Assembly: GCA_050250815.1 (NCBI GenBank)
Contig: JBFWNY010000011.1
Coordinates: forward strand, 1-64,000
Length of the DNA stretch: 64,000 bases
Direction of reading: 5' to 3'
DNA from: JAEUMD01 sp050250815
GTDB taxonomy: Bacteria > Pseudomonadota > Alphaproteobacteria > Rhizobiales > Hyphomicrobiaceae
The stretch's first letter is position 1; each line of letters starts with the position of its first letter. The position numbers and the translations under genes were made by a program. The notes beneath the pieces were generated by a model. That model was not told the origin of the DNA. It saw nothing but the letters and a program-made list of their open reading frames with translations, and made no database searches. This document shows, piece by piece, positions 38,469 through 47,408 of this stretch.

Positions 38469-38758
38469 TGCAAAACTCCTTGGAATAAACTTGGTTAATA
38501 TGGCGAAGGCTAGTACCGGCCCATCATGTGGTCAACGAGCGCTCACGCGGAGCATGACCTGCACGCATCGGGGCAAAACTCGCGCAGGACCGACATCTCT
38601 GCCGTTGCCATCAATCTGCAATTTTTCTTGCAAAATATTGGATCGCAGCCATGCCCCATATGAGATTGGACATTCGAGACGGCCCAATCGACAACCTCGC
38701 AGCGAAATAATGCTGCCTGCCGTACTCACCGATGCATTGCTCGCGCGGGCACGGCTCG

Positions 38759-41446
38759 TCAGAACTGCCGGAGCAAACGCTCAATGTAGTCGAGTTCGTC
38801 CTGCGGTCTCGTCTGCTGACCGATGCGCCGCCGCAGTTCCTCGAGGATTTCCCGCGCGCGCTGGCGATCGATCTCGTCGGGCACCTTCACCGAGGTCCCG
38901 AGGTCGGGCCCCTGCGAGCGCTGCGGACGGCCGAGCGGATCGCGCGGCGTATCGCCGTTCTGACCGTAGCGCTGCGGCATGTTCTGCAGCATCTCCTTGG
39001 CCATCTGCTGTGCACCCTGGCGCAACTGGTCGAGCGCGCGTGACTGCTCGTCCGTGGCGCCGTCGAGATCACCCTGCTTCAGGGCGTCCTCAGCCGATTC
39101 CATCGCCTCGCGCGCGGCGTCGAGCTGATCGGAGCGGCCAAGTCCTAGGCCCTCCATGTCGCGCTGCAGCCGCCCCAGTTCGTCGCGCAACGCACGCTGG
39201 CGCTCACCCAGCCCCGCCTGGTTGGGCGGGCCCTGGCCACGCTCACCCTGCTGGCCCTGGCCCTCCTGACCGTCCTGACCTTGCTGGCCCTGTTGACCCT
39301 GACCCTGCTGGCGTTGCTGACCCTGACCGCGCTGACCGCGCTGGCCCTGGCGCTGCCCACGCGGCTGCTGCCCGCGATCGCCACGCTGGCCTCGATCGCC
39401 TTCGCGCTTCATCTGGCCGAACGTGTCGTCCATCAGCTCCTGCTGCTTGCCGACCAGACCGCCAAGCTCGTCCATCTTCTCCATCATCTCGCGGTTGCGT
39501 TGCGCCTGCGCCTCCGACTGCTTGGACGACTGCAACCGATCGAGCAGATCGCGCAGCTCGCTCAGCATCTGCTGGGCCTGCTCGCGCGCACCGCTCTTGG
39601 CCATTTCCTCGATGTTCTTCATCATCTGCTCGAGGTCGCGTGGGCTCAGCATCTGCTGGTCCTTGTCGAGACCGTCCGCGAACTCGCCCTGGCGCTGCTG
39701 GCTCTGCTCGGCAAGCTCCCGCATGTAGTCGTTGAGCGCGTCGCGCAGCTCCTTCATCGCTTCGGCGATCTCCTGCTCGGAGGCGCCCTGCTCAAGCAGC
39801 TTTGACAGCTTCTCCTGCGCCTCGCGCATGCGCCGCTCGGCTTCCGACAGGTCGCCGTCCTCGAGCCGCACGGCAACATCCCACAGCTGCTCGATGACGT
39901 TGTTGCGGCCTTCGCGCGTGCTGTCGCGCTTCAAGCGGTGATAGGCCATGCGCAGGCCGACGAACGCGGGTACGTCGTCGATGAAGCCTTCGGGCTCCAG
40001 CGTCAATGCTTCGAGCGCGGCCAGGATATCGTCGCGCTGGCGCGGGTCCTCGACCAGTTTGAGACGCTGCTCGATCAAGGCGCGCGCGACAGGATTGTCG
40101 AAGCGCCGTTGCGGCAAGTCGATGACCATCGGCGCGCTGAGACCCGTCTGGCCGGCGACGTCCTTTGCCTCCAGCGTCATCTCAACGCGCATTCCCGCCC
40201 AAGGATGCGAGCCCAACTCCAGATGCGTGAACGTCTCGCCTTCGGTGATACCGGCGCGCGGCAGCTTCAGCGTGAGCAGGGGCGGTCGCTCGTAGGGCGG
40301 ACGCGGTCCCGCCAATGGCTTCTTGGCCGCCCAGGGAAGGCCGCGAGCAGGCGACGTGTCAGCCTCGCCCTGCTCCGGTTCGATACGCCTGATGCGGGCA
40401 ATGGCGGAGGCGACGCCGTAGTCGTCCGAAACCTTGTAGGTCAGCTTCATCGCGCCGCGCGGCGAGCGTTCGACCGGCTTTGTCAGCGCGATCTCGGGAA
40501 GCCGGTCGGGCGTCACATCGAATGTCCACGATGCCATCTCGGAGCCGAGCGCGAGCACGCGGATCCGCGCCGGTGTCTTCAACTCGTATCGCAACTCGAC
40601 GACGCCCACGGCCGGACCGCCAGCCGGCTCGATACGCTCGACCTGATCCTTGCCCAGCGTCTGTACCTCGAGCACGGGAGCAAGCGTTGCCGCACCACTC
40701 GAGCGCACGACGAGCTGGCTCTTGGCGGGCACCTGCAGGGCGCCCTTCGCGGCGGGCAGAGGCTCGGCCGCGGCATTGCGCGCGCCGTCGGCCAGCATGA
40801 TCGGTGCCTTGCCGGTATATCCCGGCGGCGTCACCCAGGCATCCAGCCGCGCAGCGGCCAGGATGCGATCGTCGGTAAATCGCAGCGCCTCGCGGAGCTG
40901 ACCGATCAGACCGTGACCGAGCAGTGCGATCGCAGCGACCGCGCCGAGCACAAGCAACGAGCGCAACGCGAGAGGATCATGACGGTGCGTGCCGGGCGCC
41001 GGTGGTCCCACGCGCAGCGCCCCCATGAGGGCCGCGAGCCGGCGGCGATGAGCCTGCCACAAAGAGCGTGTTGCCGGATCGGCATGCCCCTGACTGAGCG
41101 TGTCCTCATAGGAGGATGCCGGGCGGTGCTGAACACCGCTGAACCGCTCCATGCGACGTATCGCTTCATCGCGATCCGGCAAGCGAACGCGCACGAGATT
41201 AATGACGCTCGCCAGGAAAGCGGCGCCGAACACTCCCAGAAGCACCCAATGCGCCGTATCCGACAAGGCCGGCCACAGGCCCGCCGCGCTCACCAGCATG
41301 AACAGGCCGAACACGGCCGCGACAAGCCACAGTCTCGGCCACAGTCTTTCGAACAGCATGGTCCAGCGGCTGCGCCGAACCTTGCGCTCGAATGCGCGCT
41401 CGTGACGCGCGCGGGAAAGGTCGTCCGAGGGGGTCGCTTCGTTCAT
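38759..41446 (-). CDS. TIGR02302-family (DUF4175) membrane protein
   Basis: An 895-aa alphaproteobacterial protein of unknown function. Two N-terminal hydrophobic helices (LWLVAAVFGLFMLVSAAGLW and VLLGVFGAAFLASVINLV) and a third near residue 165-180 anchor it. A periplasmic beta-rich part (DAWVTPPGYTGKAPIMLADG, typical of this family), then long Glu/Gln/Arg coiled coils and a 60-residue Gln/Gly/Arg low-complexity tract follow, with a conserved C-terminus (QTRPQDELDYIERLLRQF). The family usually neighbours lysA/argH in Hyphomicrobiales, as here (167 bp after lysA). An envelope-structural role is often suspected, not shown. Confidence 0.92.
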   Translation of the reverse strand: MNEATPSDDLSRARHERAFERKVRRSRWTMLFERLWPRLWLVAAVFGLFMLVSAAGLWPALSDTAHWVLLGVFGAAFLASVINLVRVRLPDRDEAIRRMERFSGVQHRPASSYEDTLSQGHADPATRSLWQAHRRRLAALMGALRVGPPAPGTHRHDPLALRSLLVLGAVAAIALLGHGLIGQLREALRFTDDRILAAARLDAWVTPPGYTGKAPIMLADGARNAAAEPLPAAKGALQVPAKSQLVVRSSGAATLAPVLEVQTLGKDQVERIEPAGGPAVGVVELRYELKTPARIRVLALGSEMASWTFDVTPDRLPEIALTKPVERSPRGAMKLTYKVSDDYGVASAIARIRRIEPEQGEADTSPARGLPWAAKKPLAGPRPPYERPPLLTLKLPRAGITEGETFTHLELGSHPWAGMRVEMTLEAKDVAGQTGLSAPMVIDLPQRRFDNPVARALIEQRLKLVEDPRQRDDILAALEALTLEPEGFIDDVPAFVGLRMAYHRLKRDSTREGRNNVIEQLWDVAVRLEDGDLSEAERRMREAQEKLSKLLEQGASEQEIAEAMKELRDALNDYMRELAEQSQQRQGEFADGLDKDQQMLSPRDLEQMMKNIEEMAKSGAREQAQQMLSELRDLLDRLQSSKQSEAQAQRNREMMEKMDELGGLVGKQQELMDDTFGQMKREGDRGQRGDRGQQPRGQRQGQRGQRGQGQQRQQGQGQQGQQGQDGQEGQGQQGERGQGPPNQAGLGERQRALRDELGRLQRDMEGLGLGRSDQLDAAREAMESAEDALKQGDLDGATDEQSRALDQLRQGAQQMAKEMLQNMPQRYGQNGDTPRDPLGRPQRSQGPDLGTSVKVPDEIDRQRAREILEELRRRIGQQTRPQDELDYIERLLRQF
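39221..39402 (-). repeat. Low-complexity Gln/Gly/Arg-coding tract
   Basis: Within the TIGR02302 gene, irregular tandem repeats of CAGGGTCAG-like units encode Q-G-Q, G-Q-R and G-Q-Q runs. The units drift in length and sequence, so this is a protein low-complexity linker, not a CRISPR or VNTR of noncoding type. Repeat number could vary between strains. Confidence 0.8.
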
Positions 41447-41613
41447 GGGCCGAGCCTAACACGGAGCCGAAGGCGGGCACGGGGCAAATCTCGCACCTGC
41501 GTTCACGTTGTGTTGCATCCGGCGTGGCCGCCGTCGAATGACAAAGAAGTAATGATCGATCCCGTCCGCAGATCGCGGGGGATTGCCGCAAAGCCGGCGC
41601 CCAGGTGTCCTGC

Positions 41614-42888
41614 TCAGGCCGTGCCGAGCCACGGCGGAAGCCGGTCGAGCCCGATGAGATCGTCGTAGCTTGGCCGCGGGCGCACGACGGCGAACTCCCC
41701 GCCGTTCACCAGCACCTCGGGCACGAGTCGCCGCGTGTTGTAGGTCGACGACATCACCGCGCCGTAGGCACCCGCCGTCATCACCGCAAGAAGGTCGCCG
41801 GGTTCGAACGGTGGCAGGTTGCGCTCGAGGGCCAGATAATCACCGGTCTCGCACACAGGCCCGACGACATCCTGCGCCACAGGCGGACGGTTCGCGATCT
41901 CCTCGACCACCGGCCAGATCTCGTGATGGGCCTCGTACAGTGTTGGCCGGATGAGATCGTTCATCGCACCATCGACAATCGTGAACGTGCGGTCGGCACC
42001 TTCCTTGACGAAGATGACGCGCGCAACGAGCACGCCGGCGTTGCCGACGATCATGCGACCCGGCTCCAGGATCAATTCGAGACCCAGGTCGCCCAGCGCC
42101 TCGCCGACGACGCGTGCGTATTCGTCGGGGTGCGGCGGCACGTCGTTGATGCCCCGGTAGGGCACACCCAGCCCACCACCAAGATCGAGATGCTCCAGCG
42201 CATGTCCGCGTGCACGCAACTCGAGCGCCAGCTCACGCATCAGCTGGAAGGCGTCACGGAACGGCGACAGATCGGTGATCTGGCTGCCGATGTGCATGTG
42301 GATACCCGCGGTGGCAATCCCCGTGAGCGTGCGCGCCTTGTCGTAGATCTCGACAGCATCGGCGAATGGGATTCCGAACTTGTTTTCCGCCTTGCCCGTC
42401 GAGATCTTGGCGTGCGTGCGCGCATCGACGTCGGGATTGACCCGCAGTGCCACCCGCGCCGACGTGCCAAGCTCCGCGGCAACGCTGCTCAGCGCTTCAA
42501 GCTCCGGCTCGCTCTCGACATTGAAACCGCGGATGCCTTGGGCGAGCGCATAGGCCATCTCCTCTCGCGTCTTGCCGACGCCCGCAAAGATGATGCGATC
42601 GGCCGGCACTCCGGCGGCTCGAGCCCGGCGCAGCTCTCCCTCCGACACGACGTCCATGCCAGCGCCCAGCCGCGCCATTGTTGCAAGCACGGCCTGGTTG
42701 GAGTTGGCCTTGACCGCAAAGCAGATCAGGTGGCGCTGGCCTGCGAACGCATCCGTGAGGACCTGGTAATGACGTTCCAGCGTTGCCGTCGAATAGCAGT
42801 AGAACGGCGTGCCCACTGCAGCGGCGATGCGACTGAGCGGCACGCCTTCCGCATGAAGCTCGCCGTCGCGATAGTGGAAGTGATGCAT
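41614..42888 (-). CDS. lysA: Diaminopimelate decarboxylase
   Basis: PLP enzyme turning meso-DAP into lysine, the last step of the pathway. The 424-aa protein has the PLP lysine at Lys60 (CFAVKANSNQAVL), GMDVVSEGELRRA, HMHIGSQITDL, the glycine-rich phosphate loop LDLGGGLGVPY and the C-terminal CETGDYLA and MTAGAYGAVMSSTYN blocks. Complete. It is downstream of argH and the small lipoprotein LptM in the order argH-lptM-lysA, which is conserved across alphaproteobacteria. Confidence 0.98.
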   Translation of the reverse strand: MHHFHYRDGELHAEGVPLSRIAAAVGTPFYCYSTATLERHYQVLTDAFAGQRHLICFAVKANSNQAVLATMARLGAGMDVVSEGELRRARAAGVPADRIIFAGVGKTREEMAYALAQGIRGFNVESEPELEALSSVAAELGTSARVALRVNPDVDARTHAKISTGKAENKFGIPFADAVEIYDKARTLTGIATAGIHMHIGSQITDLSPFRDAFQLMRELALELRARGHALEHLDLGGGLGVPYRGINDVPPHPDEYARVVGEALGDLGLELILEPGRMIVGNAGVLVARVIFVKEGADRTFTIVDGAMNDLIRPTLYEAHHEIWPVVEEIANRPPVAQDVVGPVCETGDYLALERNLPPFEPGDLLAVMTAGAYGAVMSSTYNTRRLVPEVLVNGGEFAVVRPRPSYDDLIGLDRLPPWLGTA

Positions 42889-43020
42889 GGGGATTCCGGC
42901 CGGAGGGTCGTCGTTACAGGACGCCTGCCTTACCGCAAATCGCAGCCGCGCGCGAGGGGCGCGGAAGCCGGCAGATCACCCTTTGCGAAGATGAAGGGAT
43001 CGGCGGGAAGAGACTGAGGG

Positions 43021-43233
43021 CTAACGGATCAGGCCGTCGAGAACGAAGTCGCGATGCGGCTTCTGGCCGGCAGACGACTTGGGGCCCGCATCGGCCGCCT
43101 CAGGAGAGGTTGCCGTGCCCCCGGCCTTGGCCTTGACAGGCGCCTCCAGAGAGCCGCGCACGCCACAGCCACTCAGCGCCAGAGCAACCGGCACGAGTGC
43201 GAGAAGGGCGAGCCTTGTCGGCGCACGCATCAT
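43021..43233 (-). CDS. lptM: Small lipoprotein LptM (LPS translocon maturation factor)
   Basis: A 70-aa lipoprotein: signal peptide MMRAPTRLALLALVPVALAL with lipobox LSGC, then the family motif CGVRGSLEAP. In Escherichia coli, LptM (YifL) helps the LptD/LptE outer-membrane LPS translocon mature. The remainder is a Lys/Ala/Gly-rich disordered tail. The gene is too small to be noticed easily inside a longer open frame in the same register; ATG 43233 or 43230 start it. It sits between argH and lysA, its usual place. Confidence 0.85.
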   Translation of the reverse strand: MMRAPTRLALLALVPVALALSGCGVRGSLEAPVKAKAGGTATSPEAADAGPKSSAGQKPHRDFVLDGLIR

Positions 43234-43301
43234 GAGGCGTCGAATTCCCCCAGTTTCAAGGCCCGAGCAAGGCAGTAGGAGCGCCCGCAGCCAAATCCTG
43301 C

Positions 43302-44711
43302 TTAGACCGTCTTGCGGGCCTTTTCCAATCGCTTGAGCCAGGACTTGGCCATTTTGGCGACATTCTGTGGCGCCGTTCCACCATAGCTTTGGCGGCTGCG
43401 CACCGAGCTTTCCACGCTGAGAACCCCGAAAACATCGGCCGTAATACGCTTCTCCACCTCTTGCATGGCCGAAAGAGGCAGCGCGGCGAGGTCTACCCCC
43501 CGCTTCTCGGCAATCCTGACGATGGTGCCTGTGACGTGATGGGCTTCCCGGAATGGCATCTTCAGCGTGCGCACGAGCCAGTCCGCCAGGTCGGTGGCGG
43601 TCGAGAACCCACTGCCGGCCGCCGCCGCCATGCGTTCGGGAACTGGTTCCATGTCGCCGACCATGCCGGTCATGGCGGCCACGGCGAGCGCATAGTTGGA
43701 CAGCGCGTCGAAGGTCGTCTCCTTGTCCTCCTGCATGTCCTTGGAATAGGTCAGCGGCAGGCCCTTCATCACCAGCACGAGCCCTTGGAAGGCCCCGGCA
43801 ATGCGGCCGACCTTGGCGCGGCACAGCTCGGCGGCGTCCGGATTGCGCTTCTGGGGCATGATCGACGAGCCGGTCGTCCACTTGTCGGACAGCCGGACGA
43901 AGCCGAACTGCGGCGTCATCCAGATCACGATTTCTTCGGACAAGCGCGACAGGTGCATGGCCGAGATCGTGGCGGCCGCTAGCGTCTCGAGCGCAAAATC
44001 GCGGTCGGCGACGCTGTCCAGCGAGTTGGCGGTCGGCCGGTCGAAGCCCAGCGCCGCGGCCGTCATGTGCCGGTCGATGGAGAACGACGTTCCGGCGAGC
44101 GCCGCCGCGCCCAGCGGACACTCGTTGAGCCGGCGGCGCGCGTCGGCGAAGCGCCCTCGATCCCGCCCCAGCATCTCGACATAGGCGAGCAGATGGTGGC
44201 CGAAAGTGACAGGCTGCGCCGGTTGCAGGTGGGTGAAGCCCGGCATGACGACGGCGGAATGAGCGAGCGCCTTCTCCGCCAGAACCCGCTGCAAGCCGGC
44301 CAGCGCGACATCGAAGGCGTCGAGCGCATCACGCACGTACATGCGGAAATCGAGCGCAACCTGATCGTTACGCGATCGGGCCGTGTGCAGCCGCCCCGCC
44401 GCCGGGCCGGCAATCTCCTTGAGACGGCCTTCGACGTTCATGTGTATGTCTTCCAGCGCCTCGGAGAACGCGAGCTTGCCGGTGGCGATCTCTTCGGCAA
44501 CCTGATCGAGCCCCTTGGCGATCTCGCGGGCGTCGGCCTTGGTGATGATGCCGGTCTCCGCAAGCATTGCCGCGTGCGCCTTGGAGCCGCGGATGTCCTG
44601 GGGCGCCAATGCCTTGTCGAAGCCGATCGAGGCATTTATTCGCACCATCAGCTCGTCGGGTGACATCTCGAAGCGGCCACCCCACATCTTGTTGGACGGT
44701 TTGTCGGACAC
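43302..44711 (-). CDS. argH: Argininosuccinate lyase
   Basis: Last enzyme of arginine synthesis: argininosuccinate to arginine plus fumarate. The 469-aa protein starts at GTG 44711 (SDKPSNKMWGGRFEMSPDEL), with AGGAG ten bases upstream; the longer open frame has no homology. Superfamily signatures TARSRNDQVALDFRMYVRDA and the mobile-loop serine motif GSSIMPQKRNPDAAEL are intact. Divergent from tlpA over only 52 bp, so the two promoters must overlap, a conserved alphaproteobacterial layout. Confidence 0.98.
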   Translation of the reverse strand: MSDKPSNKMWGGRFEMSPDELMVRINASIGFDKALAPQDIRGSKAHAAMLAETGIITKADAREIAKGLDQVAEEIATGKLAFSEALEDIHMNVEGRLKEIAGPAAGRLHTARSRNDQVALDFRMYVRDALDAFDVALAGLQRVLAEKALAHSAVVMPGFTHLQPAQPVTFGHHLLAYVEMLGRDRGRFADARRRLNECPLGAAALAGTSFSIDRHMTAAALGFDRPTANSLDSVADRDFALETLAAATISAMHLSRLSEEIVIWMTPQFGFVRLSDKWTTGSSIMPQKRNPDAAELCRAKVGRIAGAFQGLVLVMKGLPLTYSKDMQEDKETTFDALSNYALAVAAMTGMVGDMEPVPERMAAAAGSGFSTATDLADWLVRTLKMPFREAHHVTGTIVRIAEKRGVDLAALPLSAMQEVEKRITADVFGVLSVESSVRSRQSYGGTAPQNVAKMAKSWLKRLEKARKTV

Positions 44712-44763
44712 GGGTGGCGCTCTCCTGTAGGGCGGTTCGGGCGGAATACGGGAACGGGATGCG

Positions 44764-45369
44764 ATGCGCGCAGGACTGATAGGAGCGGGATTGCTGGCGG
44801 TTGCCGGTGTTGCGGCGGTATACGTCAGTGTGCGCGCGCCTGACAACGGCGCGCCCGCGGGCCTGCAAGGGGCTGGGACCGCCACCACGGCGAGCGGTCC
44901 CCGGCTGAATACCGGCAAGATGGCCGCCTTCGTCTACAAGAGCGACCCGCCGCCGGTGCCGTCCTTCCCCTTCTTCGACGCAAGCCAGCAGACGCGGACG
45001 ATCGGGTCCTTCAAAGGCAAGGTCGTTCTCATGAACCTGTGGGCGACATGGTGCGGCCCGTGCCGCGAGGAAATGCCCGCGCTCGACCGACTTCAGAAGC
45101 AGATGGGCTCGGACAAGTTCGAGGTCGTGGCTGTGAGCGTCGACAAGAACGGTTTCGACAAGGCGCGCAAATTCCTTCAGGGGATCGACGTTTCGTCACT
45201 CGCCTTCTACGCGGACCCAAGCGCGCGCGCGGCCTCCGAGGTCAAGGCAATCGGCATGCCGGCGACTCTGCTGATCGATGCCGAGGGCCGCGAAGTCGGC
45301 CGGCTCTTGGGCCCAGCGGAGTGGGACTCGGCCGAGGCCAAACGTCTTATCGAGGCGGCACTCAAGTAG
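44764..45369 (+). CDS. tlpA: TlpA-family thiol:disulfide interchange protein
   Basis: A periplasmic, membrane-anchored thioredoxin-like reductant; in Bradyrhizobium TlpA serves cytochrome oxidase copper-site assembly. The 201-aa protein has an N-terminal anchor (LIGAGLLAVAGVAAVYVSV), the active site WATWCGPC (Cys97, Cys100) and the cis-proline loop GMPATLLID. Strand partner to argH across a 52-bp divergent region. No neighbouring cytochrome genes are in the window. Confidence 0.95.
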   Translation: MRAGLIGAGLLAVAGVAAVYVSVRAPDNGAPAGLQGAGTATTASGPRLNTGKMAAFVYKSDPPPVPSFPFFDASQQTRTIGSFKGKVVLMNLWATWCGPCREEMPALDRLQKQMGSDKFEVVAVSVDKNGFDKARKFLQGIDVSSLAFYADPSARAASEVKAIGMPATLLIDAEGREVGRLLGPAEWDSAEAKRLIEAALK

Positions 45370-45374
45370 CGCTC

Positions 45375-45421
45375 TGCTGCATCGCAGAATTCTTGACGCA
45401 CGAATTTGCTGCGTCGCAGCA
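45375..45421. promoter_or_regulatory. Pair of PhaR-like operator boxes around a TTGACG element
   Basis: TGCTGCATCGCAG (45375-45387) and the perfect palindrome TGCTGC-GTC-GCAGCA (45407-45421) both contain CTGC-N3-GCAG, the pattern bound by PhaR repressors of phasin and PHB genes. TTGACG (45393-45398) between them could be a -35. No phasin-like gene follows. Confidence 0.45.
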
Positions 45422-45569
45422 CCAGCTTCGCCTCAATAGTTTCCAAGTCTGTGCGACCTGCCTGGATGCCGGAAAAGGCATGAAATAGTGAAGACGAAGA
45501 ACAACTTTAGTCTAGTTTCACGGCGCCCTGGACGCGCCTCCGAAGTAGATGACAATCGCTTTTGCGAAT

Positions 45570-45705
45570 TTGAACCGCATAGCAAATTAGTTACGGGAAA
45601 TTTCTACCGATCGGGCGAATATTTCGGACTAATGTGCGTCAACATGTCGCACATTAGTCCGTCGAAATAATTCGCATCGCAAGAACTCAACTTGACCGCA
45701 TAGCA
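45570..45705. repeat. Hairpin flanked by short direct repeats
   Basis: Perfect 14-bp inverted repeat CGGACTAATGTGCG (45625-45638) and CGCACATTAGTCCG (45648-45661) with 9-nt loop. The pairing resumes further out (GAATATTTC against GAAATAATTC) with small bulges, giving a stem reaching 45617-45673. Direct repeats TTGAACCGCATAGCA (45570-45584) and TTGACCGCATAGCA (45692-45705) lie outside it. No T-run follows on either strand. Confidence 0.75.
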
Positions 45706-45804
45706 TCCCCCGCCGTCGGCCGCTTCTGCGCACTCAGCGCATGCATCTGCGCGCCGACTGATCAGCATTGTGCAGTTGCTCAGGTGGGGGACACGGGCGA
45801 GTCC

Positions 45805-47313
45805 ATGGAAGAGATCGCTTCGCTGCTGCACGGGTTCTCCGTCGCATTAACTCCCTTCAACCTGTCGCTGATGGCCGTCGGAATCATCCTGGGCGTGATC
45901 ATCGGCGTGCTGCCTGGGCTGGGCGGCGCCAATGGCGTGGCCATTCTGCTGCCGCTGACGTTCTCGATGCCGCCGACCTCGGCCATCATCATGCTCTCTT
46001 GCATCTACTGGGGAGCGTTGTTCGGCGGCGCCATCACCTCGATCCTGTTCAACATCCCCGGCGAGCCCTGGTCGGTTGCAACGACGTTCGACGGGCACCC
46101 CATGGCCCGTCAGGGCCGAGCCGACGAGGCGCTAACCGCCGCCTTCACCTCCTCCTTCGTCGGCGCCTTCTTCGCTGTCGTCATGATCACGTTCCTGGCG
46201 CCCCTGGTTGCCAAGTTCGCGCTCAAGTTCGGCCCGGCCGAATTCTTCGCCGTCTTCTTCCTCACATTTGCGAGCTTTGTGGGCATGGGCCGCGGTTCGC
46301 CCATGAAGGTGGTGGCGGCGATGTGCCTGGGCTTCGCGCTCGGTGCCGTCGGCCTCGACAAGATGACAGGTACGCTCCGCTTCACTTTCGGACACGAGGA
46401 GCTGCTGTCGGGCTTCGACTTCCTGATCGCTGTGATCGGCCTGTTCGGCATCGGCGAGATCCTGTCCTCGGTCGAGGACGGCCTGAAGTTCCAGGGCGCG
46501 CACGCCTCCCTGCGCCTCAGCGCCGTGTTCACCACCTGGAAAAAGCTGCTCGCCTACTGGGCGACGTCGCTGCGCAGTTGCATCGTCGGCTGCTGGATGG
46601 GCGTGACGCCGGGCGGCGCGACACCCGCCTCGTTCATGAGCTATGGGCTGGCCAAGCGCTTTTCGCCAAATGGCGCCAATTTCGGCCGCGGCGAGATCGA
46701 AGGCGTGGTGGCGCCCGAGACGGCAGCACACGCCGCAGGCACAAGCGCGCTGCTGCCCATGATCACGCTGGGTATCCCGGGCTCCCCCACCGCGGCCGTG
46801 CTGCTCGGCGGTTTGATGATCTGGGGTCTGCAGCCCGGACCGATGCTGTTCGTCGAGCAGAAGGAGTTCGTCTGGGGTCTCATCGCATCGATGTACCTGG
46901 GCAACTTCGCCGGTCTCGTCATCGTGCTGACGTGCGTGCCGCTGTTCGCAGCGATCCTGCGAATCCCGTTCTCTATCGTCGCACCGGTGATCCTCGTGGT
47001 TTGCGCGATCGGCGCCTACACCGTGCACAACTCGATGTTCGACGTCTGGATGATGCTGGTGTTCGGCCTCATCGGCTACGCGTTCAATAAACTCGGCTAC
47101 CCGCTGGCGCCGCTCGTGCTCGCCATCGTGCTCGGCGACAAGGCCGAGGAAGGCTTCCGCCAGGCACTGCTTGGCAGCCAGGGCGGGCTCTCCGTCTTCT
47201 TCTCCAACTGGCTGGTCGGCTCGATCATGGGGCTGGGGATCATACTTCTGCTCTGGCCCGCCGTAGGCTGGATCAAGTCGAAGCTTCGTCGCGCCGATGG
47301 AGCGGCGGCCTGA
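45805..47313 (+). CDS. tctA: Tripartite tricarboxylate transporter, large permease TctA
   Basis: The large 12-TM membrane subunit of a secondary carboxylate importer energised by an ion gradient and fed by a periplasmic binding protein. The 502-aa protein has the family N-terminus (LLHGFSVALTPFNLSLMAVG, then GVIIGVLPGLGGANGVAILL) and the internal repeat motif GIPGSPTAAVLLGGLMIWGL. ATG 45805 fits family length; GTG 45784 is an in-frame alternative. It heads the operon, whereas the more usual order puts tctC first. Confidence 0.95.
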   Translation: MEEIASLLHGFSVALTPFNLSLMAVGIILGVIIGVLPGLGGANGVAILLPLTFSMPPTSAIIMLSCIYWGALFGGAITSILFNIPGEPWSVATTFDGHPMARQGRADEALTAAFTSSFVGAFFAVVMITFLAPLVAKFALKFGPAEFFAVFFLTFASFVGMGRGSPMKVVAAMCLGFALGAVGLDKMTGTLRFTFGHEELLSGFDFLIAVIGLFGIGEILSSVEDGLKFQGAHASLRLSAVFTTWKKLLAYWATSLRSCIVGCWMGVTPGGATPASFMSYGLAKRFSPNGANFGRGEIEGVVAPETAAHAAGTSALLPMITLGIPGSPTAAVLLGGLMIWGLQPGPMLFVEQKEFVWGLIASMYLGNFAGLVIVLTCVPLFAAILRIPFSIVAPVILVVCAIGAYTVHNSMFDVWMMLVFGLIGYAFNKLGYPLAPLVLAIVLGDKAEEGFRQALLGSQGGLSVFFSNWLVGSIMGLGIILLLWPAVGWIKSKLRRADGAAA

Positions 47314-47408
47314 CCGACAAACCGCGCGGGAAGAGCTGCGGCGCCAGCGCGGGCCAACCAAACGAGCCGCGGAAACGAACAAGTCCAGCGTCCTGGAGGG
47401 AATAACCC

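Larger units (their letters stand above)
45370..45804. other. AT-rich intergenic region with PhaR-like boxes and long hairpin
   Basis: About 435 bp between tlpA and tctA with visibly lower GC than its surroundings from about 45480 to 45710. It has no believable gene: a 60-codon open frame at 45488-45670 is formed largely by the hairpin sequence. Contents: two TGC-N-GCA boxes around a TTGACG element (45375-45421), a long imperfect hairpin (45617-45673) and a 14-15 bp direct repeat on both sides of that hairpin. Confidence 0.6.

Noticed and set aside
39221..39402. Repeats suggesting a CRISPR array
   Set aside because: Units are short, irregular and in frame inside a coding sequence; no spacers of uniform length and no cas genes.
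39938..41668. A 576-codon open frame antisense to the TIGR02302 gene, and similar frames opposite lysA (41605-43017) and argH
   Set aside because: Arg/His/Gln-rich artefacts of antisense GC-rich coding sequence; no signal, fold or ribosome site.
45488..45670. A 60-codon open frame after tlpA
   Set aside because: Its C-terminal third is the hairpin itself; no ribosome site or homology seen. Treated as noncoding.
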